A stretch of DNA of 64,000 bases, from contig NZ_CP101943.1 in NCBI RefSeq assembly GCF_024508235.1, forward strand, positions 1,895,112-1,959,111, read 5' to 3'. Shown one piece after another: positions 43,327-51,487 of this stretch. Position numbers and translations under genes: made by a program. How positions within the stretch are numbered: the stretch's first letter is position 1; every line of letters begins with the position of its first letter. The notes beneath the pieces were generated by a model. It did no database searches. It was not told where the DNA came from and was given only the letters and a program-made list of their open reading frames with translations. The DNA is from Halococcus qingdaonensis (lineage in GTDB: Archaea > Halobacteriota > Halobacteria > Halobacteriales > Halococcaceae).

Positions 43327-44724
43327 ATGGCTTCGCTTCCGCCGCGGCGCTGGCTGCTCAGGGGCGCGCTCGCGCTCGTCGTGGGCGCACTGCTCCTCGC
43401 GGCGGCCGTCTCGGCGGCCACCTACGAGCCGACGAATCTCGGCCCCGGCACGATCGACGAGCCCGCCAACGGCTCGACGGTCGTGAGCGTGCAGGGGTTC
43501 CACTTCCAGGGTATCGGCAACGGAAAGAAGCCGGCCCGTCTCGTCTCCGCCGGCCCGCGTGGGGCGACCGAATGGGTCCACAACGGCTCCCAGGAGGGTG
43601 CACGCTGGTTCTACGACGTCGATCCGCTCGCGAACGGCAACCTGCTCGTGACCTCTACGGTGCCGGGCGACACTGTGGTGTACGAACTCGATCCCGAGAC
43701 CGACAGCCGCGTCTGGGAGGAGACGTTCGACGCCGAGGACACCCACGACGTGGATCTCATCAACGGCGATCAGCTGCTCGTGGCGAACATGCGGAAGACG
43801 AACGAATCCGGCGTCGCGAACGACCGACTGTTCATCTACGACCGCAGCGAAGGTGAGATCGTCTGGGAGTGGACGTTCAACGAACACTTCCCGGAATCGA
43901 CCGACGGCGGCTACTCGGAGGATTGGTCACACGTCAACGACGTCGACAAGATCGGCGACGGGAAGTATCTCGCCTCGCCGCGCAACTTCGATCAGGTGAT
44001 CGTCGTCGATCGGGAAACGGACGACATCACCACGCGCCTCGGCAGCGACGGCAACCACTCGCGACTGTTCGAACAGCACAACCCCGACTATCTCGAAGGG
44101 CCGAACGGCACGCCGACGATACTGGTGGCTGACTCGGAGAACGATCGCGTGATCGAGTACGCCCGCGAGGGCCCCGGCGAGTGGAATCGGACGTGGGAGC
44201 TCTCGGGCGGGTTCAACTGGCCGCGCGACGCCGATCGCCTGCCCAACGGCAACACGCTCATCACGGACACGCTGAACCATCGCGTCGTCGAGGTCACGCC
44301 CGACGGCGAGATCGTCTGGGAGTATTACGCACCGTGGGCACCCTACGACGCCGAACGACTGAGCGCCGCCGGATCGAGCGAGCGAAACGCCTCGGTCGGC
44401 GGGTCACACGGTCCGACCGCGACCGAAATGAACGCATCGGGCAACTATAGCCTCTCGGGCAGCGCCAAGAGCGGTCCCGGTGACCAGGCGAGATTTTCGT
44501 CGTGGGTCGCGGCCGCAGCGGCCGGCACGCCGGTACAGGAGGTCGTCCAGTCGGCCGCCGAGCGCTATGCGCACGTGACGCCGTTCTTCCGCCCGGTCTG
44601 GCTGTCGAGCTGGGCCTTCGCCGCGCTCGTCGGGGCGCTGCTCGTCGTGCTCGTCTGGGTCGTCGGTGAGGTCGTCTATCAACGCCGGCGCATCCGGCGG
44701 CGGGTCGCGGGCGTGTTCTCCTGA
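43327..44724 (+). CDS. Arylsulfotransferase (ASST)-like membrane-anchored beta-propeller protein
   Basis: A 465-residue protein: N-terminal membrane helix (about 8-31), an extracellular propeller-like domain of repeated strands (TRNP-like blocks such as VDPLANGNLLVTS, HDVDLINGDQLLVANM, VNDVDKIGDGKYLASPRN, PRDADRLPNGNTLITDTLNHRVVEV), and a C-terminal membrane helix (about 424-446) with a basic tail. It resembles haloarchaeal ASST-family proteins, in which sulfotransfer activity is not demonstrated. Two palindromes precede it. Potential N-glycosylation sequons (NGS, NES, NHS, NAS) are frequent, consistent with surface exposure. Confidence 0.78.
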   Translation: MASLPPRRWLLRGALALVVGALLLAAAVSAATYEPTNLGPGTIDEPANGSTVVSVQGFHFQGIGNGKKPARLVSAGPRGATEWVHNGSQEGARWFYDVDPLANGNLLVTSTVPGDTVVYELDPETDSRVWEETFDAEDTHDVDLINGDQLLVANMRKTNESGVANDRLFIYDRSEGEIVWEWTFNEHFPESTDGGYSEDWSHVNDVDKIGDGKYLASPRNFDQVIVVDRETDDITTRLGSDGNHSRLFEQHNPDYLEGPNGTPTILVADSENDRVIEYAREGPGEWNRTWELSGGFNWPRDADRLPNGNTLITDTLNHRVVEVTPDGEIVWEYYAPWAPYDAERLSAAGSSERNASVGGSHGPTATEMNASGNYSLSGSAKSGPGDQARFSSWVAAAAAGTPVQEVVQSAAERYAHVTPFFRPVWLSSWAFAALVGALLVVLVWVVGEVVYQRRRIRRRVAGVFS

Positions 44725-44787
44725 CCGGTGTTGTGCCCTGATCGCAACATCGTGGCGTTCTTGTGGCTTGCTCCCGTACTACTGGTG

Positions 44788-45045
44788 ATGTCGAACCTCG
44801 AACTCTACGAACTGGAGGGCTGTCCGTACTGCGCGAAAGTGAAGGACAAACTCGCCGATCTCGATCTCGACTACGAATCGCATATGGTGCCGAGCTCACA
44901 CGACGAGCGCACCGAGGTCGAGGAGGTCAGCGGCCAGACCGGCGTCCCAGTGCTCGTCGATCCCGAACACGACGTCGACGGCATGAGCGAGTCCGACGAC
45001 ATCGTCGCCTACCTCGACGAGACCTACGGCGACGCAGCGGCCTGA
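44788..45045 (+). CDS. Glutaredoxin-like protein
   Basis: An 85-residue thioredoxin-fold protein with active site C12-P-Y-C15 (ELEGCPYCAKVKDKL), the cis-proline segment GVPVLVD and a glutaredoxin-type C-terminal helix (ESDDIVAYLDETYG). It probably reduces disulfides with a low-molecular-weight thiol such as gamma-glutamylcysteine in haloarchaea (known for the group; not shown here). ATG 44788 gives the normal length. A T5 tract follows the stop. Confidence 0.9.
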   Translation: MSNLELYELEGCPYCAKVKDKLADLDLDYESHMVPSSHDERTEVEEVSGQTGVPVLVDPEHDVDGMSESDDIVAYLDETYGDAAA

Positions 45046-45089
45046 GAACACACTTTTTCGTGTCGATTACCGGCCGATAGCGACGCGTC

Positions 45090-45347
45090 TCAGTCGAAGT
45101 AGCCCTCGTCCTCGAGACCAGCCATGACGTCGTCGACGAGCGGATCGACGTCCTCGTAGGGGAACTCCTGCCGGCCGCCGGCCTGGGTGTTGAGCTCCAT
45201 CGCGGTGAAGCTCACGTCGCCGGACTCGAAGGTGGTCGACGGCCCGTTCGGCAGCGCCGGCACGAGATCCATCGGACTCGATACGGGGTAGTCGGCGTCC
45301 GCGAACCCGTCGTGAAGCTGCTGTCTGATGTCGTCTTTGTCTGACAT
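45090..45347 (-). CDS. MTH865-like family protein
   Basis: An 85-residue protein of the MTH865-like family (DDIRQQLHDGFADADYPVSSPMDLVPALPNGPSTTFESGDVSFTAMEL). The fold is an EF-hand-like helical bundle and the function is unknown. ATG 45347 is chosen; an upstream extension of 16 codons is basic and unlike the family. It converges with the glutaredoxin gene. Confidence 0.8.
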   Translation of the reverse strand: MSDKDDIRQQLHDGFADADYPVSSPMDLVPALPNGPSTTFESGDVSFTAMELNTQAGGRQEFPYEDVDPLVDDVMAGLEDEGYFD

Positions 45348-45441
45348 CGCAGGTGGGGGATGGTGCCGTCGCGGCGTAGCTCTGTGGCCGCTCATACGGT
45401 GGAATTTAAGTGACCAGTACCGATATATCGGCGATCGACCA

Positions 45442-46110
45442 TCAAGAGAGCAGCTGTTCCATCAGTTTGGCTTCGGCCTTGCGGAGATGTTCGTCGATGG
45501 TCGATCCCGAGAGGTCGAGCACGGTGGCGATATCGGCATGCGTCGTTCGTCGCGGGATCTCGTAGTAGCCGAGATCGAAGGCCGTCTCGATCACCTCGCG
45601 CTGGCGGTCGGTGAGTGCGGCCACCAGCAGGCCATCGCTCTCGGCACCGCCCAGTCGATCGACCGAGCAGGCGACCCCCGAGGGCAGGCGCTCCATCGCG
45701 CGTTTGATCATCGCGGGCGTCCCGATGACCTGCAGCCGGAGCCCACGATCGGTGATCGCGATCGGCGGATCGACGAGTACCCCCTGTTCGAAGAAACAGC
45801 GCTCGAACACGGCGAGCTCGCCCTCGACACGGAGATACAATCCGAACGCGCCACCGTCGTCGTGGATGACGTCGTGGGCGAGCACGTCCGATCGCTCTTC
45901 GAGCACGTCGGCGAGGGCGATCTCGTCGCCTTCGAATCGATAACACAGTGCGCTCGTTTCCGTGTTGCTCTGGACGTGGCTCAGCGACTCCCGGCCGACG
46001 GCCGGCACGGCAGCGAGCGCGTCGTCGACGGGATGGACGAGCCCCTCGCCCGGCCGGAGCGAGAGGGTGAACTGCCGGACGTGCGCGCGCTCGTCGGTCG
46101 ATCGCTCCAC
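45442..46110 (-). CDS. Bacterio-opsin activator (Bat)-type HTH transcriptional regulator
   Basis: A roughly 222-residue regulator with an N-terminal GAF-like/bat sensor region (VRQFTLSLRPGEG...CYRFEGDEIALADVLEERSDV) and the C-terminal HTH_10 domain (LTDRQREVIETAFDLGYYEIPRRTTHADIATVLDLSGSTIDEHLRKAEAKLM). The start is uncertain: GTG 46110 lies 2 nt after the acyl-CoA dehydrogenase stop; a TTG at 46116 is also possible. Position at the end of the SCP2-acyl-CoA dehydrogenase operon suggests it regulates lipid or acyl-CoA use. Confidence 0.82.
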   Translation of the reverse strand: MERSTDERAHVRQFTLSLRPGEGLVHPVDDALAAVPAVGRESLSHVQSNTETSALCYRFEGDEIALADVLEERSDVLAHDVIHDDGGAFGLYLRVEGELAVFERCFFEQGVLVDPPIAITDRGLRLQVIGTPAMIKRAMERLPSGVACSVDRLGGAESDGLLVAALTDRQREVIETAFDLGYYEIPRRTTHADIATVLDLSGSTIDEHLRKAEAKLMEQLLS

Positions 46111-46112
46111 CG

Positions 46113-47321
46113 TCAACTGTACGCGCTGGCGTCGGTGAGTTCCTTCCCGACGATCAGCTTCTGGACCTCGGTCGTTCCGTCGGGAATAGTCATGACGCGG
46201 GCGTCGCGGTAGTAGCGTTCGAGCCGGTTTTCGGTCTTCAGCCCCTCGCCGCCGAACACCTGGATCGCGTCGTCGGTCACGTCCTTGCAAGTCTCGCTCG
46301 TGTAGCCCTTCGCCAGCGAAGACATCAGACGGGCGTCCTCGCTGCCGTCTTCGAGCAGTTCGGCCGCGCGCCGCGAGAGCTGGCGCGAGGTCTCCAAGCC
46401 GGCCTTCATGTCGTACAACTTCTCGGTGACGAGTTGGTGCTCGGCGATCGGCTTGCCGAAGGTCTCGCGGTCGGTCGCTCGATCGAGCGCGGCGTCGAAC
46501 GCCGCCTGCATGATGCCGACGGACATGAACGACATCCCCGTGCGCATGAACGAGAACGTCGCGTTGAGCGGCTTCTGATCGAAGAACAGCTGCGTGACGC
46601 TCTCGGGGAACGGGACGATGTCGTTCATCTCGTTGCCCGCCATGATCGCGTTGGAGAACATGTTCGAGAGGCGGTTGCCCTCGGGCACGCGCACGTCGTC
46701 GAAGGAGATCCGGGCGTTCGAGACGCCCTTCCAGCCCATCTTGTCGATTTCCCGGGTCTCGAAGCTGTTGTTCGCGCGATCGACCATGAACATGTCCGAC
46801 GCGCCCGTCGAGTCGTCGTGGGCGACCACGAGCACGCAGTCGGCGTAGTGGGCGTTGCCGACCCACGTCTTCTCGCCATTCAGGACGAACTCGTCGCCGT
46901 CCTTTCTCGCGACGGTGTTCGGCCGCGCGGTGTCGCTGCCGCCCTCGGGTTCGGTGACGGCCAGTGCCGCGAGACAGTCGCCGTCTTCGAGTTTCGGGAG
47001 CATCGCCTGCCGGGTCTGCTCGGCCGCGAACTGGACGAACAGGGCGGGAAAGGACATCATCACGCCCACGAGCAGGCTCGGCCACGTGTAGCTGATCTCC
47101 TCGGCCGCGATCGTGAAGTTCCAGACATCGCCGAAGAAGTTCGGTGCCGTCTCGGGATCGAAGCCGACGCCGAGGTCGTTCAGGTCGCTGACGTAGCCGA
47201 GCAGTTCCTCCCGGTCCATCGGACCGTTTCTGTCGGCCTCGTCGACGATCGGGTCGATCGTCTCGTCGAGATACTCCCGGAGATCGTCGCGAAACGCGCG
47301 TTGTTCGTCGGTCAGATCCAT
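46113..47321 (-). CDS. Acyl-CoA dehydrogenase
   Basis: A 402-residue flavoprotein of the acyl-CoA dehydrogenase family: LAALAVTEPEGGSDTARPNTVAR, LNGEKTWVGNAHYA, FGKPIAEHQLVTEKLYDMKAGLETSRQLSRRAA and QVFGGEGLKTENRLERYYRDARVMTIPDGTTEVQKLIVGKEL. At the position of the catalytic base of medium-chain enzymes (YEGT) it has D381 (PDGT). It lies 1 bp downstream of the SCP2 gene stop-start junction, so the three genes form an operon. The acyl chain preference is unknown. Confidence 0.9.
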   Translation of the reverse strand: MDLTDEQRAFRDDLREYLDETIDPIVDEADRNGPMDREELLGYVSDLNDLGVGFDPETAPNFFGDVWNFTIAAEEISYTWPSLLVGVMMSFPALFVQFAAEQTRQAMLPKLEDGDCLAALAVTEPEGGSDTARPNTVARKDGDEFVLNGEKTWVGNAHYADCVLVVAHDDSTGASDMFMVDRANNSFETREIDKMGWKGVSNARISFDDVRVPEGNRLSNMFSNAIMAGNEMNDIVPFPESVTQLFFDQKPLNATFSFMRTGMSFMSVGIMQAAFDAALDRATDRETFGKPIAEHQLVTEKLYDMKAGLETSRQLSRRAAELLEDGSEDARLMSSLAKGYTSETCKDVTDDAIQVFGGEGLKTENRLERYYRDARVMTIPDGTTEVQKLIVGKELTDASAYS

Positions 47322-47322
47322 C

Positions 47323-47889
47323 TCACTCGGGCACCTGCTCGGAGAGGCTGTTCATGATCGGTGCGAGTTTCGTCCCCTTCTGCACCGGACCGTCCATCTC
47401 GTACTGTTGTTGCATGAACCCTTGAATCGGGTCGACGTTACCGGTGATGAGCCCCACCAGCACGTCGGCCGGTCCCGTGATGGTGATGTCGGCGTCGTCG
47501 AGCTGGCCCGCCCCGCCCGTGATGAGCTCTTCCTTCTCGCGGACCTTCAGGTGGCCCTCCATCGGACAGTCGTCCGCCTCGAAATTCGTGGTGATGTCCT
47601 CGTTGATCTGCTCTTTGACCTCTGGGTTCCGCTCGACCATCACGCGCATGCCCGACCAGAGCAGTTCCTGGAACTGATCGGCCGTCTCGGGGTTTTCGGA
47701 GACGAACGAGGCGATATCCATCGCCTCCATGCGCCCGAGAATGCTGGCCATCACTTCCGGATGCTCGCGCACGAGCTCGTCCGTTTGGCCCTCCATGTCG
47801 GCGAGAATGGCGAGGAGGTCCGCTTCGAGCTGGTCCTGCTCCTCTTCGAGCGCGGTCTCGATTCGCTGGATGAGTTGCTCGTCGGTCAT
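47323..47889 (-). CDS. SCP2 sterol-binding domain protein
   Basis: A 188-residue protein with an N-terminal helical part (MTDEQLIQRIETALEEEQDQLEADLLAIL) and a C-terminal SCP2-like lipid-binding domain (DADITITGPADVLVGLITGNVDPIQGFMQQQYEMDGPVQKGTKLAPIMNSL). SCP2 domains bind acyl-CoAs or isoprenoids and could present substrate to the adjacent acyl-CoA dehydrogenase. ATG 47889 is used; a 54-bp extension upstream is basic and unrelated. Confidence 0.83.
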   Translation of the reverse strand: MTDEQLIQRIETALEEEQDQLEADLLAILADMEGQTDELVREHPEVMASILGRMEAMDIASFVSENPETADQFQELLWSGMRVMVERNPEVKEQINEDITTNFEADDCPMEGHLKVREKEELITGGAGQLDDADITITGPADVLVGLITGNVDPIQGFMQQQYEMDGPVQKGTKLAPIMNSLSEQVPE

Positions 47890-48076
47890 AGTGGCTCTGT
47901 CGGCTCGCGGCCGACCGTATGACCGAAACGGCCGGGAGCCCAATGGGCTTGCTTCGATGGATAACAGGTTCTTTATATACCATCCGACGAGCGGAGCTCG
48001 GTGTCAGGTGACGGAGGGATAAATCACCATGTATGACTGTACGAATCGTCAGGTGGACAGCGCACGTCGTCCGTGC

Positions 48077-48769
48077 ATGGAGTGGTTTCCATCGCGCGAG
48101 TGGCTCGCTGCGTATCGAGCGGCGCTGAACGACAACGACAGATATCGAGCGGCAAGCGAGGATTGGGGCGTCGATTTCGCCGGCGATTTCGTCTTCGAGA
48201 TCACGGATGTTCCGACCGAAACCACCGTCGAAAGACTTCCCGAGGAGCTTTCGGGAGAGCTTCGTGAGAACCTCCAGTCGCTTTCCGAAGAACGGGTCGA
48301 AACACTACTCGCCGATGCACCGCCAGATCTCGAAGATCGAATGGCAGACCACGATGGCAGCGATCACGAACGGCTCATATCGGCCGTGATAGAGACGCCT
48401 GTCGCCGACGCTCCCGCTATCACGTTTCCTGCCCTTCGCGAAGAGTTCCCCGCTGACCTCGACGATTTGTTCGACCAACTGGAGCAGTATCTCTACGAGA
48501 AAACTATTCATGCGTATCTCGACCTCTCCGATGGAGAATGCCGCGAAGCCGAAGTCCTCTCCGACCCTGCGGCGCACGATCCAGGTTTCCGGATCGTCGG
48601 CCCATATGAGAACTGGAAAGACCTCATTGAGGGCGCGGACGTGATGGAATCCATCTTCTCGGAAGCCCTCGAACTCGACGGCTCGACGACCACGATTCTG
48701 CCCTACAGCGAGGCTGCACAGGAGTTGGGCGACACCGCCGCCCGGGTCGACACGCAACACCTATTTTAA
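48077..48769 (+). CDS. Conserved haloarchaeal protein of unknown function (230 aa)
   Basis: A 230-residue acidic protein beginning MEWFPSREWLAAYRAALND, with DWGVDFAGDFVFEITDVPTE, and later LYEKTIHAYLDLSDGECREAEVL and FRIVGPYENWKDLIEGADVMESIFSEALELDGSTTTILPYSEAAQEL. The C-terminal pattern weakly recalls SCP2-like lipid-binding proteins (compare the neighbouring SCP2 gene), but I cannot claim it. A start at 48029 is possible; 48077 is preferred because the alignment-like core begins there. A TTTATATA at 47972-47979 is shared promoter space. Confidence 0.6.
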   Translation: MEWFPSREWLAAYRAALNDNDRYRAASEDWGVDFAGDFVFEITDVPTETTVERLPEELSGELRENLQSLSEERVETLLADAPPDLEDRMADHDGSDHERLISAVIETPVADAPAITFPALREEFPADLDDLFDQLEQYLYEKTIHAYLDLSDGECREAEVLSDPAAHDPGFRIVGPYENWKDLIEGADVMESIFSEALELDGSTTTILPYSEAAQELGDTAARVDTQHLF

Positions 48770-48823
48770 CCACCGCGTATAGCAGGACCAATCGTCATAC
48801 TCGCTCTTCCGTTGTATGTTCTC

Positions 48824-49873
48824 ATGGCACAGTCAGCTGCCCCGCCGTACGCTGGCCAGCGAATCGAGACCGGAGACAAGTGGTATCAGCTGTTCCAGAA
48901 AGGCGTCGAACTGGGCACGTGGAACGTCGAGAAACTGTTCGACGAGATCGGCTTCGAGCAAGACAGGGAAACGTGGCAGTCGCTCGGCGAGGACGAGCGC
49001 AACCAGATTCGCTACCTGCTGTCGGGCTTTCTCGACGGCGAGACCGAGGTCGCCGGCGACGCCGCGACCAATCTCTCGCGAGCGATGGGTGCCGACTGTC
49101 TGGCAGGAAATCGACAGAAAGAGATGTTCATGACGATGCTCACGCTGACCGAGCACAAACACACCCAGTTCCTCGACATCTACATGAACGAGGTGATGGA
49201 CGACCGCGACAACTACACCGAACTCGATCCGCGGCGCGGCACCCGCGTCCCCATCGTCCAGACCACGGGACTGGGTGAGGTGTTCGAACATCAGGGGCTG
49301 CTGACTGCGAAGGCCGCACAGACCGACGATCCGGTTGACATCGCCCGGGCCGCGACGAACTACCATCTCAACGTCGAGGGTATCCTCGCGCGGGTCGGTT
49401 CGACGGCGATCAGTCGGTTACCCGAGCGGGCGAACCTCCCACTGCTGAACTACGCCTTCAAGTTCATCAGCACCGACGAGGGCCGCCACATCACCCACGG
49501 CGTCGAACTGCTGAAGGAGCTTCTCGAAAAGGAGCGCGCCGGCGAACCGTCCTATCAGGGCGTCGAAGCGGGTATCGTCGAGACGCTCTACAAGGACGTC
49601 CCATACATGGCCGATTTCGCGTACATGTACACCGAAGCGGTCGGCGACCCGCTCGATCTCGACATCGATGCGACGCTGCTGCGCGGCGGCAACCTCATCG
49701 ATGGGATGTACAACGAGACTCTCGGCTGTGACATCGACTATCTGGAGGTCATGGATACCGTGAGCGATCGCTACGACGAGATTACCGAGTGGGATCTCGA
49801 AAGCCGCCTCGAAGAGCAGGAGCGTCACTACCAGCAAAAGCGTGGCATCACGGCGGACGGGGGTGATGAGTGA
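48824..49873 (+). CDS. R2-like diiron (ferritin-fold) oxidase, not a canonical NrdB
   Basis: A 349-residue all-helical protein of the ribonucleotide-reductase-R2/R2lox-like superfamily. Two ExxH pairs are evident: E110-x2-H113 (LTEHKHTQ) and E219-x2-H222 (TDEGRHIT), with further carboxylates E75 and E185 at the expected intervals (35, 75, 34), giving a six-residue dimetal site. The residue four after H113, where class Ia NrdB has its radical tyrosine, is Leu117 (Phe at 116), so a radical-generating NrdB is unlikely. It heads a coupled operon with a small protein and a 2Fe-2S ferredoxin, which suggests an oxygenase with its own electron donor. Substrate unknown. Confidence 0.78.
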   Translation: MAQSAAPPYAGQRIETGDKWYQLFQKGVELGTWNVEKLFDEIGFEQDRETWQSLGEDERNQIRYLLSGFLDGETEVAGDAATNLSRAMGADCLAGNRQKEMFMTMLTLTEHKHTQFLDIYMNEVMDDRDNYTELDPRRGTRVPIVQTTGLGEVFEHQGLLTAKAAQTDDPVDIARAATNYHLNVEGILARVGSTAISRLPERANLPLLNYAFKFISTDEGRHITHGVELLKELLEKERAGEPSYQGVEAGIVETLYKDVPYMADFAYMYTEAVGDPLDLDIDATLLRGGNLIDGMYNETLGCDIDYLEVMDTVSDRYDEITEWDLESRLEEQERHYQQKRGITADGGDE

Positions 49874-50160
49874 TGGCGACCGACAACGAACTCCACGAAC
49901 TCGCCCGCGGGGCATCGTTCACTGCGAGCGACGAGGAAGTCGACGAAGCCATCGCAGAGGCCGCTGCGGAACTCGACGAGAGCGAGGCAGAGATCAGGGA
50001 CAACGTCGCCTACATCATGGATTCGAGCTTCGAAGAAAAAGGTGTCAGCACCTCCTTCAACGAGATGGTGAGCGGCGCGAGCCTCGACGAGGACGACCGA
50101 AGCACGGGCGACCCCCGCCTCGAAGCGCTCGAAATGTACAAGCTCCGCCAGCGCGTGTGA
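49873..50160 (+). CDS. Small acidic protein of the diiron-oxidase operon (95 aa)
   Basis: A 95-residue soluble acidic protein (MATDNELHELARGASFTASDEEVDEAIAEAA...). It has no cysteine or histidine cluster and no domain I recognise; predicted mostly helical. It begins inside the stop of the diiron gene (TGATG) and its own TGA overlaps the GTG of the ferredoxin gene, so it is translated between the two and may be a structural or effector subunit. Confidence 0.7.
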   Translation: MATDNELHELARGASFTASDEEVDEAIAEAAAELDESEAEIRDNVAYIMDSSFEEKGVSTSFNEMVSGASLDEDDRSTGDPRLEALEMYKLRQRV

Positions 50161-50468
50161 GCCATCGAGTCACCATCGAGTTCGGCGACGAAACCCACGA
50201 ACTCGACGTGAACGAGAACGAATACGTCCTCGATGCCGGCCTCGACGACGGTCTCGACCTCCCCTGCTCCTGTCGAGAGGGGAATTGCACTACCTGCACC
50301 GGAGAACTCTTGACGGGCGAGATCGACCAGAGCGACGGGATGGCCCTCGACAAAGAGGACAGAGAGGCGGGCTACGTGTTGCTCTGCAGTGCGAAGCCAC
50401 GAAGCGATTGCCGTGTTCGAGCTGGGAACGAGGTTCAGGAGGAGCTGCTCGGACTCGATCTCTTTTGA
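50157..50468 (+). CDS. 2Fe-2S ferredoxin (plant/halobacterial type)
   Basis: A 103-residue [2Fe-2S] ferredoxin. Cluster ligands are in PCSCREGNCTTC (CX4CX2C) plus a distal Cys in LLCSAKP. The start is GTG 50157, overlapping the preceding TGA (GTGA). It lacks the long acidic insertion of the main haloarchaeal ferredoxin. Co-transcription with an R2-like oxidase makes it the probable electron donor of that enzyme. Confidence 0.9.
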   Translation: MSHRVTIEFGDETHELDVNENEYVLDAGLDDGLDLPCSCREGNCTTCTGELLTGEIDQSDGMALDKEDREAGYVLLCSAKPRSDCRVRAGNEVQEELLGLDLF

Positions 50469-50487
50469 GAAATTGTCAACATATGTA

Positions 50488-50591
50488 TAGTCCCGGGCGG
50501 ATTCGAACCGCCGTCAATGGCTTTCTCCCACGAAAGGTCGGGACCATTCGTGTCCAAAGGCCATTATGATTGGCCGCTACACCACGGGACT
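50488..50591 (-). tRNA. tRNA-Gln (anticodon TTG) with a 31-nt intron
   Basis: On the minus strand a 104-nt gene folds into a 73-nt mature tRNA: acceptor AGTCCCG/CGGGACT with A73, D-arm GTGT...TCAT, anticodon stem ATGGC/GCCAT with loop CTTTGGA, and T-arm GGCGG-TTCGAAT-CCGCC. The anticodon TTG (50555-50557) reads CAA and identifies glutamine. The intron lies at the canonical 37/38 position. No CCA is encoded. Confidence 0.93.
50523..50553 (-). other. tRNA-Gln intron (position 37/38)
   Basis: A 31-nt intron with an internal stem (CACGAA pairing with TTCGTG) that together with the anticodon stem allows a bulge-helix-bulge structure, the substrate of the archaeal tRNA splicing endonuclease. Confidence 0.8.
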
Positions 50592-50625
50592 ACGTGGCTC
50601 AGTATCTTCTCGCTGCATAATAGCG

Positions 50626-51030
50626 TTATCCTTCGTTTGGCGGTAGCGGTGCTTCCGCATCACCGGATTCCACACGACGGTAACAACTCCGGCAGAGCGC
50701 GATGACCTCGTCCAACGTATGTGCATCCTGTGGACGGTCGAAGTCTCGAACCCGTTTGCGATGATGTACGTCCGGTCTTCGGCCGAGCCGTCCTTCCGTT
50801 TTCCAGCAAGTTTGATATCTGTACTCGTCACGTTTCAATGCCTGTTTTCTCGTTCGCCACCACCCTCGTCAGTACTGAAGTGATCTTTACCGACGACGGT
50901 TTCCGAGAGCCAGTTACCGTGGCACTGCTGATCGCAGAAGACACCTCTGTCCGTCGTTTCGAGCCTCGATCGAACAACGGACATCTCTGCTCCACAGTAC
51001 GAACAGTTCGTCGTGATACAAACGGATTCC
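50626..51030 (-). pseudogene. HNH endonuclease gene, frameshifted and N-terminally incomplete
   Basis: The minus strand encodes two halves of an HNH protein in different frames. The 5' half has a treble-clef CSYCGAEM...GVFCDQQCHGNWLSE (about 50845-51020) and stops at 50835-50837. The 3' half, in another frame and preceded by its own TGA, reads WWRTRKQALKRDEYRYQTCW...PDVHHRKRVRDFD...CRSCYRRVE and ends at 50626. Together they match the usual haloarchaeal HNH layout, but a few residues are missing at the junction, and no good start codon precedes the first half. It lies between tRNA-Gln and the DtxR gene; probably a decayed mobile nuclease. Confidence 0.7.
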
Positions 51031-51462
51031 TCAGTCGGCAGCCCCGCCTTCGGCATCGAGCAGCGCACAGACGTCCTCGTCGGGGGCGAAACAGTCCGGA
51101 CACTGTGGCTCGCGGTCGATGATCGTGTCGAGTCGCTCGGCGACCGTCTCGTCGATGACGCTTTCGAGCTGGCTGGCTTCGGTACGAAAGTCCTCGACGT
51201 CGAGCACTTCGACGAGGAAGCGCTCGATGATGCAGTAGGTCTGGAGCGAGTCACGAGCCCGCTCGATCCCCTCGTCGGTGAGCGTCACGCCTTTGTACTT
51301 CTCGTGGTCGGCGAGCCCGCGGTCTTCGAGTTTTCCGATCATCTCGTTGGCACTCGCCGGACTCACGTCGAGCGAATCGGCCAACCGCCCCGTGGCCGCC
51401 GGCCCGTTCTCGACCTGCTGGACGAGATAGATCGCCTTCAGATACTGCTCGGCCGTGTTCAT
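51031..51462 (-). CDS. DtxR-family metal-dependent regulator (SirR/Idr-type)
   Basis: A 143-residue iron- or manganese-dependent repressor. N-terminal winged helix MNTAEQYLKAIYLVQQ...ATGRLADSLDVSPASANEMIGKLEDRGL, then the dimerisation domain LQTYCIIERFLVEVLDVEDF...EASQLESVIDETVAERLD with the metal-binding Cys/Glu/His-type positions (C and E of the YCIIERF/EASQLE region). It ends with a cysteine-containing tail CPDCFAPDEDVCALL and lacks an SH3-like FeoA domain. ATG 51462 is preferred to an upstream GTG. It is the best in-window candidate to bind the iron boxes at 4.7-8.3 kb. The adjacent ferritin-like gene supports an iron role. Confidence 0.87.
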   Translation of the reverse strand: MNTAEQYLKAIYLVQQVENGPAATGRLADSLDVSPASANEMIGKLEDRGLADHEKYKGVTLTDEGIERARDSLQTYCIIERFLVEVLDVEDFRTEASQLESVIDETVAERLDTIIDREPQCPDCFAPDEDVCALLDAEGGAAD

Positions 51463-51487
51463 ATGTGCCACCCCGAGTGGCCGTGGC

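Noticed and set aside
48824-49873. Calling the R2-like protein NrdB (ribonucleotide reductase beta)
   Set aside because: The radical-tyrosine position is Leu, no NrdA is nearby, and the operon carries a ferredoxin.
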